A stretch of 64,000 nt of DNA from contig JBHPJE010000006.1 of assembly GCA_042568205.1 (NCBI GenBank), forward strand, positions 3,643 to 67,642, read 5' to 3'. The stretch is from JAUVDZ01 sp042568205. GTDB lineage: Bacteria > Patescibacteriota > Gracilibacteria > UBA1369 > PNNO01. Under the pieces are notes generated by a model that saw only the letters and a list, made by a program, of their open reading frames with translations, did not search any database and was not told the DNA's origin. The position numbers were made by a program, and so were the translations under genes. Each line of letters begins with the position of its first letter. Positions within the stretch are counted from its first letter, which is position 1. Shown in pieces: positions 36,540 to 45,201 of the stretch.

Positions 36540-37578
36540 GAAAGTACTTTCCGTTTCTACCTCTTTCAATGAGGTTTTTTAGCTCTAGCTCAGTTAGAGA
36601 TGATGTGAGTTTTGCCGCAGGTATGAGGATTTTATGCATAAGGCAGAGTTTTGTTTGCGCTTGTTTTTGAAGCTCGTCTACGATGAATTGTTGGTAGGTT
36701 GGCAGGGTGAGGATCGGCCGTGAGGCTTGTTCGATGCCGAGTTTTTCATAGATATCCTTGGTTCTTAAAAGAGGTTCTGCTTTTGCATCTTTGATAAGCT
36801 GGTTTGTTCCAATTGATTTGTCATTATAGATCTCCCCCGGCACTGCAAAGACTTCTCTGTTTTGATCAAGTGCGAATCTCGCAGTGATTTTTGCTCCGGA
36901 TTTTAATCCTGCTTCAACAACAATCGTAGCTTTCGACAATCCTGCAATTACCCGATTTCTCTGAGGAAAACTCCATTTGTCCCCAGGCATATTTGGAGGA
37001 AATTCCGAAACTAAAACAATCTGCTCAGCAAATTTATTCAAATATTGCGGAATCCGATTAAGTCCAAATCCCAAAACAGCAACAGTTTCCAAACCATTTT
37101 CAATTGCTGCCCGATGAGCAGTTGTATCAACACCCCTGGCAAGTCCACTCACAATCACAAAATCATCATTCAATTCAGAAACAATTTGCTTAGTTGCCCT
37201 TTGACCATATGCTGTCATATCCCGAGTACCTACAATGCTCAAATAATGCTTGTTAAAAGAGGGCAAACGCCCTTTTATGTACAAAATCTCAGGAGGATCA
37301 TGAAGCTCACGCAAAACATACGGATACACTGCATCGCGACGAGTCAGAGTGACAATCTGATCATGTTTTAAAGATTCATATTCCTTAAAAGGGGCTCCCG
37401 AAAGCCTGTGCTCTTTCAAAAGCTCCACAGGTTCTCCCCGAATTCCAAGTCTGGCCAAGTCAAATTCATTTAAATTTTCCCATGCCTCCTTCAGATTGTT
37501 ATGCTTGTCAGTTAATGCCTTGAAAAGCTTAGGTTTGGCTTTAAGGACACAATTCCACGCATGATAATATTCATTCAT
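36523..37578 (-). CDS. dprA: DNA processing protein DprA/Smf
   Basis: This 351-aa protein loads RecA on incoming single-stranded DNA during natural transformation. The Rossmann-type core shows GTRDMTAYG, then IVSGLARGVDTTAHRAA, FPPNMPGDKWSFPQRNRVIAGLS and AVPGEIYN. These are all signature elements. The C-terminal about 60 residues look like the winged-helix domain. It converges on the pilB-like gene with tail-to-tail overlap. Together with recA and the pilus ATPase it points to competence. Confidence 0.96.
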   Translation of the reverse strand: MNEYYHAWNCVLKAKPKLFKALTDKHNNLKEAWENLNEFDLARLGIRGEPVELLKEHRLSGAPFKEYESLKHDQIVTLTRRDAVYPYVLRELHDPPEILYIKGRLPSFNKHYLSIVGTRDMTAYGQRATKQIVSELNDDFVIVSGLARGVDTTAHRAAIENGLETVAVLGFGLNRIPQYLNKFAEQIVLVSEFPPNMPGDKWSFPQRNRVIAGLSKATIVVEAGLKSGAKITARFALDQNREVFAVPGEIYNDKSIGTNQLIKDAKAEPLLRTKDIYEKLGIEQASRPILTLPTYQQFIVDELQKQAQTKLCLMHKILIPAAKLTSSLTELELKNLIERGRNGKYFLKSQC

Positions 37579-37641
37579 GCACGAATCCTAACAAACAAAT
37601 CTAAAATCTAGATTAAAAAAACTTAAAATTTTTCTAAAAAT

Positions 37642-37890
37642 CTACCTCCAACTCCTAATTTCAAAATCTTTTGGATTTGCCCTCATTTTTTCTATCTGCC
37701 TATCGATATATTCTTCTCCATCTTTTTCATACTCCTCGCGATCTTTTGTAGTTAATCTGTGAATTATATCCGAACCAACACCAATAGTAGATGGAACTAT
37801 TAAATAATAAGAGCCATCTTGTTCTTTCAAGATATATTTCCATCCTTTCTCAACAACGACTTTTGATTTTTGGAAGTTGAATTTAGTCAT
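37642..37890 (-). CDS. small hypothetical protein
   Basis: This 82-aa soluble protein has no recognised family. It has strand-rich sequence (WKYILKEQDGSYYLIVPSTIGVGSDI) followed by a charged helix. The start at 37890 lies 4 bases after the stop of a 34-aa membrane peptide, so the two form a pair. An earlier in-frame ATG at 37923 would overlap that peptide gene. Confidence 0.65.
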   Translation of the reverse strand: MTKFNFQKSKVVVEKGWKYILKEQDGSYYLIVPSTIGVGSDIIHRLTTKDREEYEKDGEEYIDRQIEKMRANPKDFEIRSWR

Positions 37891-37894
37891 CAGA

Positions 37895-37999
37895 CTATTT
37901 CTTACCTTTGTAGACTGAAACACCCCAGAATACTCCTAATCCAATAAAGAAAACTCCTAAATTAGATAGAATTTCTGTAGCTAGTACTGCATTTTCCAT
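37895..37999 (-). CDS. 34-aa single-span membrane peptide
   Basis: This short frame encodes 34 residues with one hydrophobic segment (ILSNLGVFFIGLGVFWGVSVY) followed by a positive KGKK tail, giving an inside-C or anchor-like layout. It sits between purM and the 82-aa gene in the same direction with tight spacing. An ATG with an A/T-rich leader precedes it. Function unknown. Confidence 0.55.
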   Translation of the reverse strand: MENAVLATEILSNLGVFFIGLGVFWGVSVYKGKK

Positions 38000-38018
38000 A
38001 ATAGATTTAATTTAAAGA

Positions 38019-39044
38019 TTAGATTATTACTACCCCTGGCTCTTCAACAATCTCTCCAATAACCTGAGCCTCAATATCATGCGCCTTAGCAATCTCAATA
38101 ACTTTGTCCACATCTTTAGAAACAATTGCCATTCCAACACCCATATTCCATGTTTTGTAGGCTTCTTCATCGCTTACATTTCCGAATTCTTTAATCTGAG
38201 TCATGATTGGATTTGGCTCTGGTAAGTTGTCTAATCTAGCTCCGAATCCTTTTGTTACACGTGGGATATTTCCTGGAAGTCCTCCTCCAGTTATATGAAC
38301 AACAGCTTTGATTTCACATTTTGCTGGTTCTTTATATCGTCCAAGCATTTCTAAAACTGCATTGTGATAGATCTTTGTAGGAGCAAGCACTGCTTCTCCC
38401 CAAGTCATACCGTCTTTATATTCTTCTTTTGTCCAATTTTCTCCAAATTTTTCAGTCATGATATGACGCACTAAGCTGATTCCGTTTGATCTGAATAATG
38501 TCGATTTTAAGCCAATAATCGGATCTCCAACTTCAACTTTATCACCTGTTAAAAACTTATGTTTTTCAACAATTCCAACAGCAGTTGCATTCCAAACATA
38601 TCCATTAACCATCTTTCCAAGTTCTGCAATTTCTCCTCCTGGAATTACGATTTTTTGTTCAATACAAGCATCACGTAAACCTTTCATTAATGGCTCGATC
38701 ACACTTGCGTCAACTTTCGAAACATCAATTGTATTCGACATTGAAACAACTTCAGCTCCAACGCAAATTGCATCATCGCAAACCATTCCAAGTAGGTCAT
38801 AACCCATTGTGTCATATTTTCCAGCTTGCTCAGCGATAATCATTTTCGTACCAATTCCATCGTCATTTTGAATTAAATAAAAGTCTCCAAAGTCCATTGC
38901 TCCGGCAAATCCACCTTCTAAAACCACTGGTTCACCAATCATGCCTTTTCGGCTAGCAAAAGTACCCTTAGCAGCTTCGTAGGCTATCTTTGAGGCAGCA
39001 TCTCCTGCTTCAATGTCTACTCCTGCATCTTTATAAGTTGCCAT
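38019..39044 (-). CDS. purM: phosphoribosylformylglycinamidine cyclo-ligase (AIR synthetase)
   Basis: This 341-aa protein matches the usual PurM length. The N-terminal TYKDAGVDIEAGD signature and an ATP/Mg-binding NDDGIGTKM motif are present. Further conserved motifs are GMVCDDAICVGAE (the DD pair), IPGGEIAELG and HITGGGLPGNIPR. The family closes the imidazole ring in purine synthesis. No other purine gene is nearby, so its role here may be salvage-linked or rely on genes elsewhere. It follows ftsE by 12 bases. Confidence 0.93.
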   Translation of the reverse strand: MATYKDAGVDIEAGDAASKIAYEAAKGTFASRKGMIGEPVVLEGGFAGAMDFGDFYLIQNDDGIGTKMIIAEQAGKYDTMGYDLLGMVCDDAICVGAEVVSMSNTIDVSKVDASVIEPLMKGLRDACIEQKIVIPGGEIAELGKMVNGYVWNATAVGIVEKHKFLTGDKVEVGDPIIGLKSTLFRSNGISLVRHIMTEKFGENWTKEEYKDGMTWGEAVLAPTKIYHNAVLEMLGRYKEPAKCEIKAVVHITGGGLPGNIPRVTKGFGARLDNLPEPNPIMTQIKEFGNVSDEEAYKTWNMGVGMAIVSKDVDKVIEIAKAHDIEAQVIGEIVEEPGVVII

Positions 39045-39056
39045 TATATTAAAATG

Positions 39057-39734
39057 TTAAAATTCGTAACCACTATGAGCTTTATCACTTTTAATTTTCC
39101 CATTTTCAAGTCGCACTACTCTTTTTTGAAGTCCATCTACTAATCCGGCATTATGAGTTGCAAGTAAAACAGTTGCACCTCCTTTATTAATTGTTTTTAA
39201 TAATCCTAAGATTTCATCAGCTGATTTTGGATCAAGATTACCAGTTGGCTCGTCAGCAATCAGCAATTTTGGATCGTGAACTAAAGCTCTTGCAATAGCT
39301 GTTTTTTGCTGTTCTCCGCCTGAAAGTTGATACGGATAATGATCTTTCATATCAGCAAGTCCAACCATTTCTAAAACATCATTTGTTCTCTTGATAATAT
39401 GTTCTTTTGGAGATCCAGTAGCCTCCAAAGCAAAAGCAACATTTTCAAAAACACTCTTTCTTTGTAAAAGTTTGTAATCCTGAAAAACAATTCCAAGCTT
39501 TCTTCTATACATTTGCAAAGCCCGTTCAGACATCACATTTACATGATAATCATCAACATGCACCTTGCCTTTATCAATTTTTTCAGCACCAATAAGCGCA
39601 TAAATCAATGTCGACTTACCAGCTCCACTTGGCCCAATTAAAGACACAAATTCCTTAGGTTCAACTTTAAGAGAAATGTTGTTCAGAACTTTTCTGTCAC
39701 CAAATGCTTTTTGTACTTTATCAAATATAATCAT
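39057..39734 (-). CDS. ftsE: cell-division ABC transporter ATPase FtsE
   Basis: This 225-aa ABC ATPase has Walker A GPSGAGKST, the Q-loop VFQDYKLL, signature LSGGEQQK, Walker B LLIADEPTGNLDP, and the H-loop THN. The VFQDYKLL/NVAFALE arrangement is typical of FtsE. FtsE normally pairs with FtsX to control peptidoglycan hydrolases at the septum. Here the next gene is purM, not ftsX, which is unusual. A lipoprotein-export ATPase (LolD-like) is the main alternative. Confidence 0.85.
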   Translation of the reverse strand: MIIFDKVQKAFGDRKVLNNISLKVEPKEFVSLIGPSGAGKSTLIYALIGAEKIDKGKVHVDDYHVNVMSERALQMYRRKLGIVFQDYKLLQRKSVFENVAFALEATGSPKEHIIKRTNDVLEMVGLADMKDHYPYQLSGGEQQKTAIARALVHDPKLLIADEPTGNLDPKSADEILGLLKTINKGGATVLLATHNAGLVDGLQKRVVRLENGKIKSDKAHSGYEF

Positions 39735-39743
39735 AGCACCCTC

Positions 39744-39772
39744 AATATAGTTTTATTAACTTAAGTATTCAA
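39744..39772 (-). promoter_or_regulatory. promoter of the ftsE-purM operon
   Basis: Minus strand: TTGAAT (39767-39772), 17-base spacer, TATATT (39744-39749), shortly upstream of the ftsE start at 39734. Confidence 0.7.
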
Positions 39773-39837
39773 GCTTAATTTGTAAGGAAATTAATTTTAC
39801 ACAATTATAAAAGATGATACTAGTATAAATTTATTTG

Positions 39838-40560
39838 ATGAAAAAAATTAGAGAAGCAAGTTTTTCTCCAATAATCAGTACAGAAGTTCCAAAGCCTGCT
39901 CGTTTTAAATTGCCAAGGGTATGGAATTCTGCAAAATCGATGCGCGAATCATATTTTCGTGCTGAAGGAGAACGTAAATCAGAAAGAGAAACACAAGTTG
40001 TTATTGATGCAGATCTTGTTTTTGAGAATCCAAACTTAACTGGTGGCGAAGCTATTTATGTTGATGGAAATCCAATAAAAGCAATTAGAGAAGCTTTATT
40101 TTATGGCAATGGGTGGTTTAGGAATCTACTTTATAATGATGTTTTCAATCAGGTTTGTAATGGATCGTTTTCTGATCCTAACACTCTGCGTCATTTTTCT
40201 GCTGGTCTAAGTGTTGATACAAAAAGTGCAACTTTCGTGTTTATTTCTAACGAAGTTATTAGAATTAAACTTAAAGTTAAATCAATAATGGACTTTATGA
40301 GCAATCATAAAATGACACCAGAACAAGCATACGAAGCTTCACAGCAAATTGTAATAGATGAAATAGTGAATTCAACAGCAAAAAATTTAACTCAAATGTC
40401 AAAAAATGGACATGCAAGTTCATTAAATGGATCACCTTTGAAAGCAAAAATGGCTTTAAATAGAAAAGCTCAATTTAGAATAACACCCGAACCAACTGAT
40501 ATTGATAAAGTAGTACTTCACGCAACAAACGTAGTACTTACACCCTATGATAATGAATGA
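39838..40560 (+). CDS. hypothetical soluble protein
   Basis: This 240-aa protein has no recognised family, signal peptide or membrane segment. The ATG at 39838 is preferred over a TTG at 39835. The C-terminal half is helical and Met/Asn-rich, and the middle contains a GGEAIYVDGNPIKAIREALFYG stretch in two halves around a glycine. It overlaps the 3' end of murD (opposite strand) by 16 bases. A TATAAA at 39824-39829 may be its -10 box. Confidence 0.65.
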   Translation: MKKIREASFSPIISTEVPKPARFKLPRVWNSAKSMRESYFRAEGERKSERETQVVIDADLVFENPNLTGGEAIYVDGNPIKAIREALFYGNGWFRNLLYNDVFNQVCNGSFSDPNTLRHFSAGLSVDTKSATFVFISNEVIRIKLKVKSIMDFMSNHKMTPEQAYEASQQIVIDEIVNSTAKNLTQMSKNGHASSLNGSPLKAKMALNRKAQFRITPEPTDIDKVVLHATNVVLTPYDNE

Positions 40561-41840
40561 ACCCATTCTTTAAATTTTTCACCTCGCTCTTTATAGTTTT
40601 TGAACAAACCAAAGCTTGCACATGCAGGGGATAATAAAACTATGCTACCCTTCCATGCCTTTTCTAAAGCCAAATCAAACGCATCATGATAGTTTAAAAC
40701 TGTCGCTATATCGCATTTTGGCTCTCCATATTTTAGAATTGCATTTTTAATATTTTGTGCTGTATCACCCATTAAAATCACATCCTTTAGATTTTCTTTT
40801 TCAAAAATTATACGACCTAACTCTGAGTAGTCAGAGTTTTTCTCTGATCCTCCAGCAATTAAAATTAATGGCTCTTCAAAAGAATTTAAAGCTGCAATAC
40901 AGGTTTCTGGAGTTGTTGAAAACGAATCATTGTAAAATTTAATCTCATTATGCTCACCAGCAAATTCAAGTCGATGAGGTAATCCTTCAAAATTCTTTAC
41001 AGATTTAGCTATATGATTTTTTGGAATTTTAAGAAGAAATGCTGTCATTATCGCTGGCAAAATATTTTCAAGATTATGAGGACCGATCAATCCAACTTCA
41101 TCAGTTTTACAAATTTCTTCATCTTCAACAAAAATAGAATCATGGCTTACGTAAGCCCCATGTTGGACTTTCTTGCGAGCGCTCACAAAATACTTTTCAG
41201 CCTCTCCAAGCTGTTCAAATCTTTCATAATATTTGTAATCCAGATTTAAAACTGCAAAATCTTCAGGCCCTTGAAATTTAACAATCGCTTCTTTTGCTAC
41301 CTGATATTCTTCTGAATCTTTATGATAATCCAGGTGCTCACTAGTTGTATTCAAAACAACTGCAATGTGTGGACTCTTCTCTAAATCATGAAGTTGAAAA
41401 CTGGAAAGCTCCAAAACAACAAGTGATTCTTTCCAAATGTCCTTCATTAAATCTAAAGTTGGGACTCCAATATTTCCGCCTAAATAAACATCTTTTCCAG
41501 TGTCTTTAATAATTTCATAAATCAAAGTTGAAGTCGTTCCTTTCCCCTTTGTCCCTGTCACTCCAATAATCGGACACGGACAAATATCAAAAAACAGCTT
41601 AGTCGAAGATGTGACATTAAGTCCTTTAAGTGCTGGATGATCTTTATGGATGCCAGGACTTCTAAAAATAACATCAAAATCTTTCAGTTTGGTTAAATCC
41701 GACTCAAATTCATCTAGTTTTTCATCAAAAACAGTCAGATTTTCATATTCATTTTCTTCTAAAAATTTTTTTGTGCTTTTTCCTTCAAGTCCAAAGCCTA
41801 AAATCGCTATTTTTGCTGTTTTTTCGAAAGGGATATTCAT
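40545..41840 (-). CDS. murD: UDP-N-acetylmuramoylalanine--D-glutamate ligase
   Basis: This 431-aa Mur ligase adds D-Glu to UDP-MurNAc-L-Ala in cytoplasmic peptidoglycan synthesis. An N-terminal Rossmann-like domain (ILGFGLEGKSTKKFL) is followed by the central ATPase domain with GVTGTKGKGTTSTLI, a conserved ELSSFQL and a TSEHLDYH segment. The C-terminal domain has LPHRLEFAGE...FYNDSFSTTPE and ILIAGG. It is divergently placed from rnj. With murB in this window it shows an active peptidoglycan pathway. Confidence 0.96.
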   Translation of the reverse strand: MNIPFEKTAKIAILGFGLEGKSTKKFLEENEYENLTVFDEKLDEFESDLTKLKDFDVIFRSPGIHKDHPALKGLNVTSSTKLFFDICPCPIIGVTGTKGKGTTSTLIYEIIKDTGKDVYLGGNIGVPTLDLMKDIWKESLVVLELSSFQLHDLEKSPHIAVVLNTTSEHLDYHKDSEEYQVAKEAIVKFQGPEDFAVLNLDYKYYERFEQLGEAEKYFVSARKKVQHGAYVSHDSIFVEDEEICKTDEVGLIGPHNLENILPAIMTAFLLKIPKNHIAKSVKNFEGLPHRLEFAGEHNEIKFYNDSFSTTPETCIAALNSFEEPLILIAGGSEKNSDYSELGRIIFEKENLKDVILMGDTAQNIKNAILKYGEPKCDIATVLNYHDAFDLALEKAWKGSIVLLSPACASFGLFKNYKERGEKFKEWVHSLS

Positions 41841-41929
41841 GCGTTAAGCTTATCATAAATTCACGATGGTCTGTAGTTTATATTGCTAAATTTTTTAATC
41901 AATTATTGAACTGTGGTCAATCTACCCAT

Positions 41930-41958
41930 TAGACTTTTCCCTGAAGACATGGTATAAT
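41930..41958 (+). promoter_or_regulatory. promoter of rnj
   Basis: TAGACT (41930-41935), 17-base spacer, TATAAT (41953-41958) preceded by ATGG, giving an extended TGGTATAAT. The start codon follows at 42006. Confidence 0.75.
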
Positions 41959-42005
41959 GTATGTGAACTAGACTAGGACAAAAATGAATTTGTGTAACTA
42001 AAATT

Positions 42006-43934
42006 ATGAACAAAAAGCTAGATCGCTGGATTGAAGAGAAACTTCAAAATACTGCGAACCCAAAAAAAATAAAAACCTCTTTCTCGAACAAGAAAAAGAG
42101 GAAAAATCGAAAACCTACAAGTCAGAATCAACCTTCTGTTGTAGATCAGGTTCCGCATCCGCATCCAAAACGTGCGAATGCTAAACAAACGCATAAGCCT
42201 CAACAAGGCCAAAAGCCTAAACAGGCTCATAATCAACCGCGAAGAAAGCCTACAAAAGGTGAATTCGTTAATAAAGTGCGAATCATCCCTCTTGGAGGTC
42301 TTAATGAAGTAGGTAAAAACATGATGGTCATTGAATATGGCCGCGATATCATGATTATTGATATGGGATTTGAGTTCCCTTCTGAGGATATGCTCGGGAT
42401 TGACTATGTCATTCCTGATATTTCTTGGCTTAGAGAGCGAAAAGATCGTATTCGAGGTGTGATTTTGACTCACGGACATCTTGATCATATTGGTGGAATT
42501 CCTTATATGCTCCCTGAGCTTGGATTTCCTCAACTTTACGGAACCAAACTTACAATGGGGCTTGTAGAAAAGCGTGTTGAAGAGTTTGGAATTCAAAAAG
42601 ATACTGTGATGAATGTGATAGATCCAAAAGATACTATTCAATTAGGTGCGTTTAAATGTAATTTTTTCAGAGTAAATCATTCAATCCCTGATGGAGTTGG
42701 TGTGGTTATTGAAACACCTGAAGGAAGAATTGTACACACCGGAGATTTTAAGTTTGATTATACTCCTGCAGATGGAATTCAGGCTGATTTTGATAAAATT
42801 TCAGCTCTTGGTAAAAGTAATAACGTAACAATAATGTTTTCGGATAGTACAAATGCAACTAAACCAGGTCATACTGTCTCAGAACAGGCGATTGGCGAGA
42901 CTTTAGACATGTTAATTCGAGATACTGATGGTCGTATAATCATTGCATCGTTCTCGTCTTTAATTGGACGAATTCAGCAAATTTTGAATGCTGCACAAAA
43001 GTATAAAAGGCAGGTGTTTTTAAGTGGGCGAAGTATTATTGATAATATTGGAATTGCAGAACGACTTGGTTATATAAAAGTACCAAAAGGATTAATACAT
43101 GATCTTAGAAAAGCTGATAGAACTCCAGGTAAAAGAGCGATGATTTTAACTACAGGAAGCCAAGGCGAAAGTATGTCAGCTTTGACTAGAATTTCTCTTG
43201 GAAATCATAAAAATGTGAAAATAAAAAAAGGTGATACAGTAGTTATTTCAGCAACTCCAATTGTTGGAAATGAACGAGCAATTTATACAGTTATCGATAA
43301 TCTAACGCAGCTTGGAGCCCGCGTGATTGATAATAAGATTATGGATGTGCACACTTCGGGCCATGGATCTCAGGAAGATCTTAAAATGATGATAAATATG
43401 GTGAAGCCAAAGTATTTTTCGCCTATTCATGGTCAATATTTTATGCGAAGTAGACATATTGAACTTGCAATTGAAGAAGGTGTCCGTAAGGATAATGCAA
43501 TTATTATTCAGAATGGAAATATTTTGGAAATGAAGCGTGGAAAAGTAACTGTTTCAAAAGAAAAAGCAGATACTAATTATATTCTTGTTGATGGACTTGG
43601 GATGGGTGATAAAGGTTCAAAAGTTTTGGCTGATCGTCAGATGATGGCTGAGAATGGGCTGATTATGGCTACCTTAAAAGTTCGAAAGAACAATAAACGT
43701 TTAGTTAGCAATGTTGAACTTGTTACTCGTGGATTTATTTATCAAACTGAATCGAACAAGATTCTTGAGGATCTAAAGAAAAAAGTGAAATCTCAATATG
43801 GGCAATTTATAACAAAACATCAGAACCCTGGGGATCAAAACATTCAACAATTTGTTGCTTCCGTGATCGACAAATTTACACACAAGACTTTGGCACGAAG
43901 GCCATTGATTGTGGTAAATGTGGTACAGGTTTAA
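42006..43934 (+). CDS. rnj: ribonuclease J
   Basis: This 642-aa metallo-beta-lactamase/beta-CASP nuclease matures and degrades RNA by 5' exo- and endonuclease activity. A basic, Lys/Gln/Pro-rich, probably disordered extension of about 90 residues precedes the core, longer than in Bacillus RNase J. Core motifs are LGGLNEVGKNM, THGHLDHIGG (near residue 157), HTGDFKFD, the beta-CASP SDSTNA, TGSQGE, HTSGHG, and PIHGQY. It is closed by a terminator at 43955-43991. Confidence 0.96.
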   Translation: MNKKLDRWIEEKLQNTANPKKIKTSFSNKKKRKNRKPTSQNQPSVVDQVPHPHPKRANAKQTHKPQQGQKPKQAHNQPRRKPTKGEFVNKVRIIPLGGLNEVGKNMMVIEYGRDIMIIDMGFEFPSEDMLGIDYVIPDISWLRERKDRIRGVILTHGHLDHIGGIPYMLPELGFPQLYGTKLTMGLVEKRVEEFGIQKDTVMNVIDPKDTIQLGAFKCNFFRVNHSIPDGVGVVIETPEGRIVHTGDFKFDYTPADGIQADFDKISALGKSNNVTIMFSDSTNATKPGHTVSEQAIGETLDMLIRDTDGRIIIASFSSLIGRIQQILNAAQKYKRQVFLSGRSIIDNIGIAERLGYIKVPKGLIHDLRKADRTPGKRAMILTTGSQGESMSALTRISLGNHKNVKIKKGDTVVISATPIVGNERAIYTVIDNLTQLGARVIDNKIMDVHTSGHGSQEDLKMMINMVKPKYFSPIHGQYFMRSRHIELAIEEGVRKDNAIIIQNGNILEMKRGKVTVSKEKADTNYILVDGLGMGDKGSKVLADRQMMAENGLIMATLKVRKNNKRLVSNVELVTRGFIYQTESNKILEDLKKKVKSQYGQFITKHQNPGDQNIQQFVASVIDKFTHKTLARRPLIVVNVVQV

Positions 43935-43954
43935 TTTACTTGCGAAAATATTAG

Positions 43955-43991
43955 AAAAAAGCTAATTTTATACCTTAAAGTTAGCTTTTTT
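43955..43991 (+). terminator. terminator after rnj
   Basis: A long stem AAAAAGCTAATTTTA/TAAAGTTAGCTTTTT around a 5-base loop is followed by T residues. The A-rich 5' side means it could work in both directions. Confidence 0.9.
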
Positions 43992-44087
43992 ATTGTTCAT
44001 TGAAATAATAAACAGATAGGAATTTCTTAAGACCAATAGTTTTGTGTCGTGGGAAAAACTGTCTGTTTGTTGTTGGGAAATTTTAAC

Positions 44088-44094
44088 AAGGAGG
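44088..44094 (+). promoter_or_regulatory. strong Shine-Dalgarno, unusual for this genome
   Basis: AAGGAGG lies 7 bases before the ATG at 44102. Native genes in the window lack such a site. Confidence 0.85.
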
Positions 44095-44101
44095 AAAGTT
44101 C

Positions 44102-44503
44102 ATGGCCGAAGGTTACCATCCTGTTCATGTTAGTCAGATTAGCCAGTTTTTGGCAGAGTGTCGAGTGGCACGTCAGGTTACACCATTCCAGGAGCGCGGC
44201 AGCGCCTTTATGGCGGCAGTGAAGCGTGGGGAAGTGGTGTATCTGGTCGATGAGGAGGGTTGTGCTCACCTCAATGCCGGGCACAATCTGCGCGAGGCGT
44301 TGGTTGAAGCGAATTGGCAAGATTGCGTGGAAGCCATCTTCAGAGTTGGTACGCGGCAGAGCGTCACTGGCGAGCTGAGCTGGGCTCCGCACCTTAGCCA
44401 TACGCAGTCGATCCCCATCCGCGTCCCTGACTTCACAGCGACCGCCGAAGCTCCCGAAGAGCCTGAGCTGGCCCCGGTCATCCCCCTCGTCCCCCAGCAG
44501 TAA
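44102..44503 (+). CDS. GC-rich hypothetical protein, probably acquired
   Basis: This 133-aa protein has no recognised family. The codon use is rich in G and C at third positions (GCC, CTG, GTC, CCC), in sharp contrast to neighbouring A/T-ending codons. The start has a strong Shine-Dalgarno, which native genes lack. The N-terminal part is mixed alpha/beta (VSQISQFLAECRVARQV, EVVYLVDEEGCAHL). The C-terminal 30 residues are Pro/Glu/Ala-rich and probably disordered. Inverted repeats follow the stop. Recent transfer from a GC-rich bacterium is the simplest reading; a chimeric assembly join is the alternative. Confidence 0.7.
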   Translation: MAEGYHPVHVSQISQFLAECRVARQVTPFQERGSAFMAAVKRGEVVYLVDEEGCAHLNAGHNLREALVEANWQDCVEAIFRVGTRQSVTGELSWAPHLSHTQSIPIRVPDFTATAEAPEEPELAPVIPLVPQQ

Positions 44504-44540
44504 ACAAAAGGTCCTTATTCTAAAAAATTTGCTTCGCTCG

Positions 44541-44601
44541 CCGTACTAGTACGGGACCTATAACCAAATTGCCGTCAATTTGGGTAATGGTTAATGACGG
44601 C
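44541..44601. repeat. palindrome and inverted repeats flanking the GC-rich gene
   Basis: CCGTACTAGTACGG (44541-44554) is a perfect 14-bp palindrome. GCCGTCA (44571-44577) and TGACGGC (44595-44601) form a stem with a 17-base loop, and TAACCA/TGGTTA (44561-44566/44587-44592) can pair within it. AGGTCC/GGACCT (44509-44514/44554-44559) form an outer pair. No T tract follows on the plus strand. Confidence 0.7.
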
Positions 44602-44677
44602 TCTCTTCAAAAAAGATCTTTGCGCCTGCTAAACTCGCACCAATCATTAAAAGCACTCCTTTTTGGGTTTTGGTCAT
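44591..44677 (-). CDS. possible 28-aa hydrophobic peptide
   Basis: This short frame gives a 28-residue peptide with one hydrophobic stretch (GVLLMIGASLAGAKIFF) and charged ends. It lies 25 bases after the stop of the 77-aa gene on the same strand. The AT-rich leader is of the native type. Its size is the only reason for low confidence. Confidence 0.35.
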   Translation of the reverse strand: MTKTQKGVLLMIGASLAGAKIFFEESRH

Positions 44678-44702
44678 TTCTCGACTTGCTTTAAAAAATA
44701 AG

Positions 44703-44936
44703 TCAATATTCATCATCGTCATCGATATCGATATTACAGCCATGTGGTGATGCTATACCATAGTGTTTTTGAACATGACCAGTTATATCAGGCAAGGGTT
44801 CCAATGAATCAGCGTCAAGTATTTCGGCAATACGTTTGCGTTCTGCTGACGATAAAGCCCCCAGACCTGTGTCAGGCCTAGGTTTGTCGGGGTTTTTAGC
44901 AGTATTTATAGGTATTTCTTCTTTTGGTCCCACCAT
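44703..44936 (-). CDS. small acidic hypothetical protein
   Basis: This 77-aa protein has no recognised family. It has a Pro-rich N-terminus, one predicted helix (LSSAERKRIAEILDADSLE), and an acidic C-terminal run DIDDDDEY. It lies just downstream of tRNA-Tyr on the same strand. Its base composition is less extreme than that of the GC-rich gene next to it. Confidence 0.55.
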   Translation of the reverse strand: MVGPKEEIPINTAKNPDKPRPDTGLGALSSAERKRIAEILDADSLEPLPDITGHVQKHYGIASPHGCNIDIDDDDEY

Positions 44937-44951
44937 AGTTTAGATTTATAG

Positions 44952-45038
44952 TGGTGGGCAGGGAGAGATTCGAACTCCCGTAGACATAAAGTCGTCAGAT
45001 TTACAGTCTGATGCATTTGACCGCTCTGCCACCTGCCC
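44952..45038 (-). tRNA. tRNA-Tyr (anticodon GTA)
   Basis: Acceptor stem GGGCAGG/CCTGCCC, long variable arm (class II), T-loop GTTCGAATC, anticodon GTA in CTGTAAATC, and an encoded CCA end. Confidence 0.97.
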
Positions 45039-45055
45039 GTAATCAATAAAAAATG

Positions 45056-45131
45056 TGGAGCCACCTGTCGGATTCGAACCGACGACCCACAGTTTACAAG
45101 ACTGTTGCTCTACCAACTGAGCTAAGGTGGC
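45056..45131 (-). tRNA. tRNA-Thr (anticodon TGT)
   Basis: Acceptor stem GCCACCT/AGGTGGC, D arm AGCTCAGTTGGTAGAGC, anticodon TGT, T-loop GGTTCGAATCC, and an encoded CCA. It lies 17 bases upstream of tRNA-Tyr in the same direction, so the two are probably one transcript. Confidence 0.97.
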
Positions 45132-45201
45132 TTAAAAAGGTCTGTTAAAGATCACAAAAGATGATATTGTAATTTTTTTGTGATGTCAATAAGATTGAGA
45201 T

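Noticed and set aside
42018..42641. 207-residue minus-strand frame under the start of rnj
   Set aside because: Shadow of the RNase J gene, whose motifs are unambiguous; no start context or family resemblance.
44505..44601. attC (integron cassette) site after the GC-rich gene
   Set aside because: Inverted repeats are present but the conserved R'/R'' core sites were not convincing. The second GC-rich gene has its hairpin on the upstream side, and no integrase is in the window.
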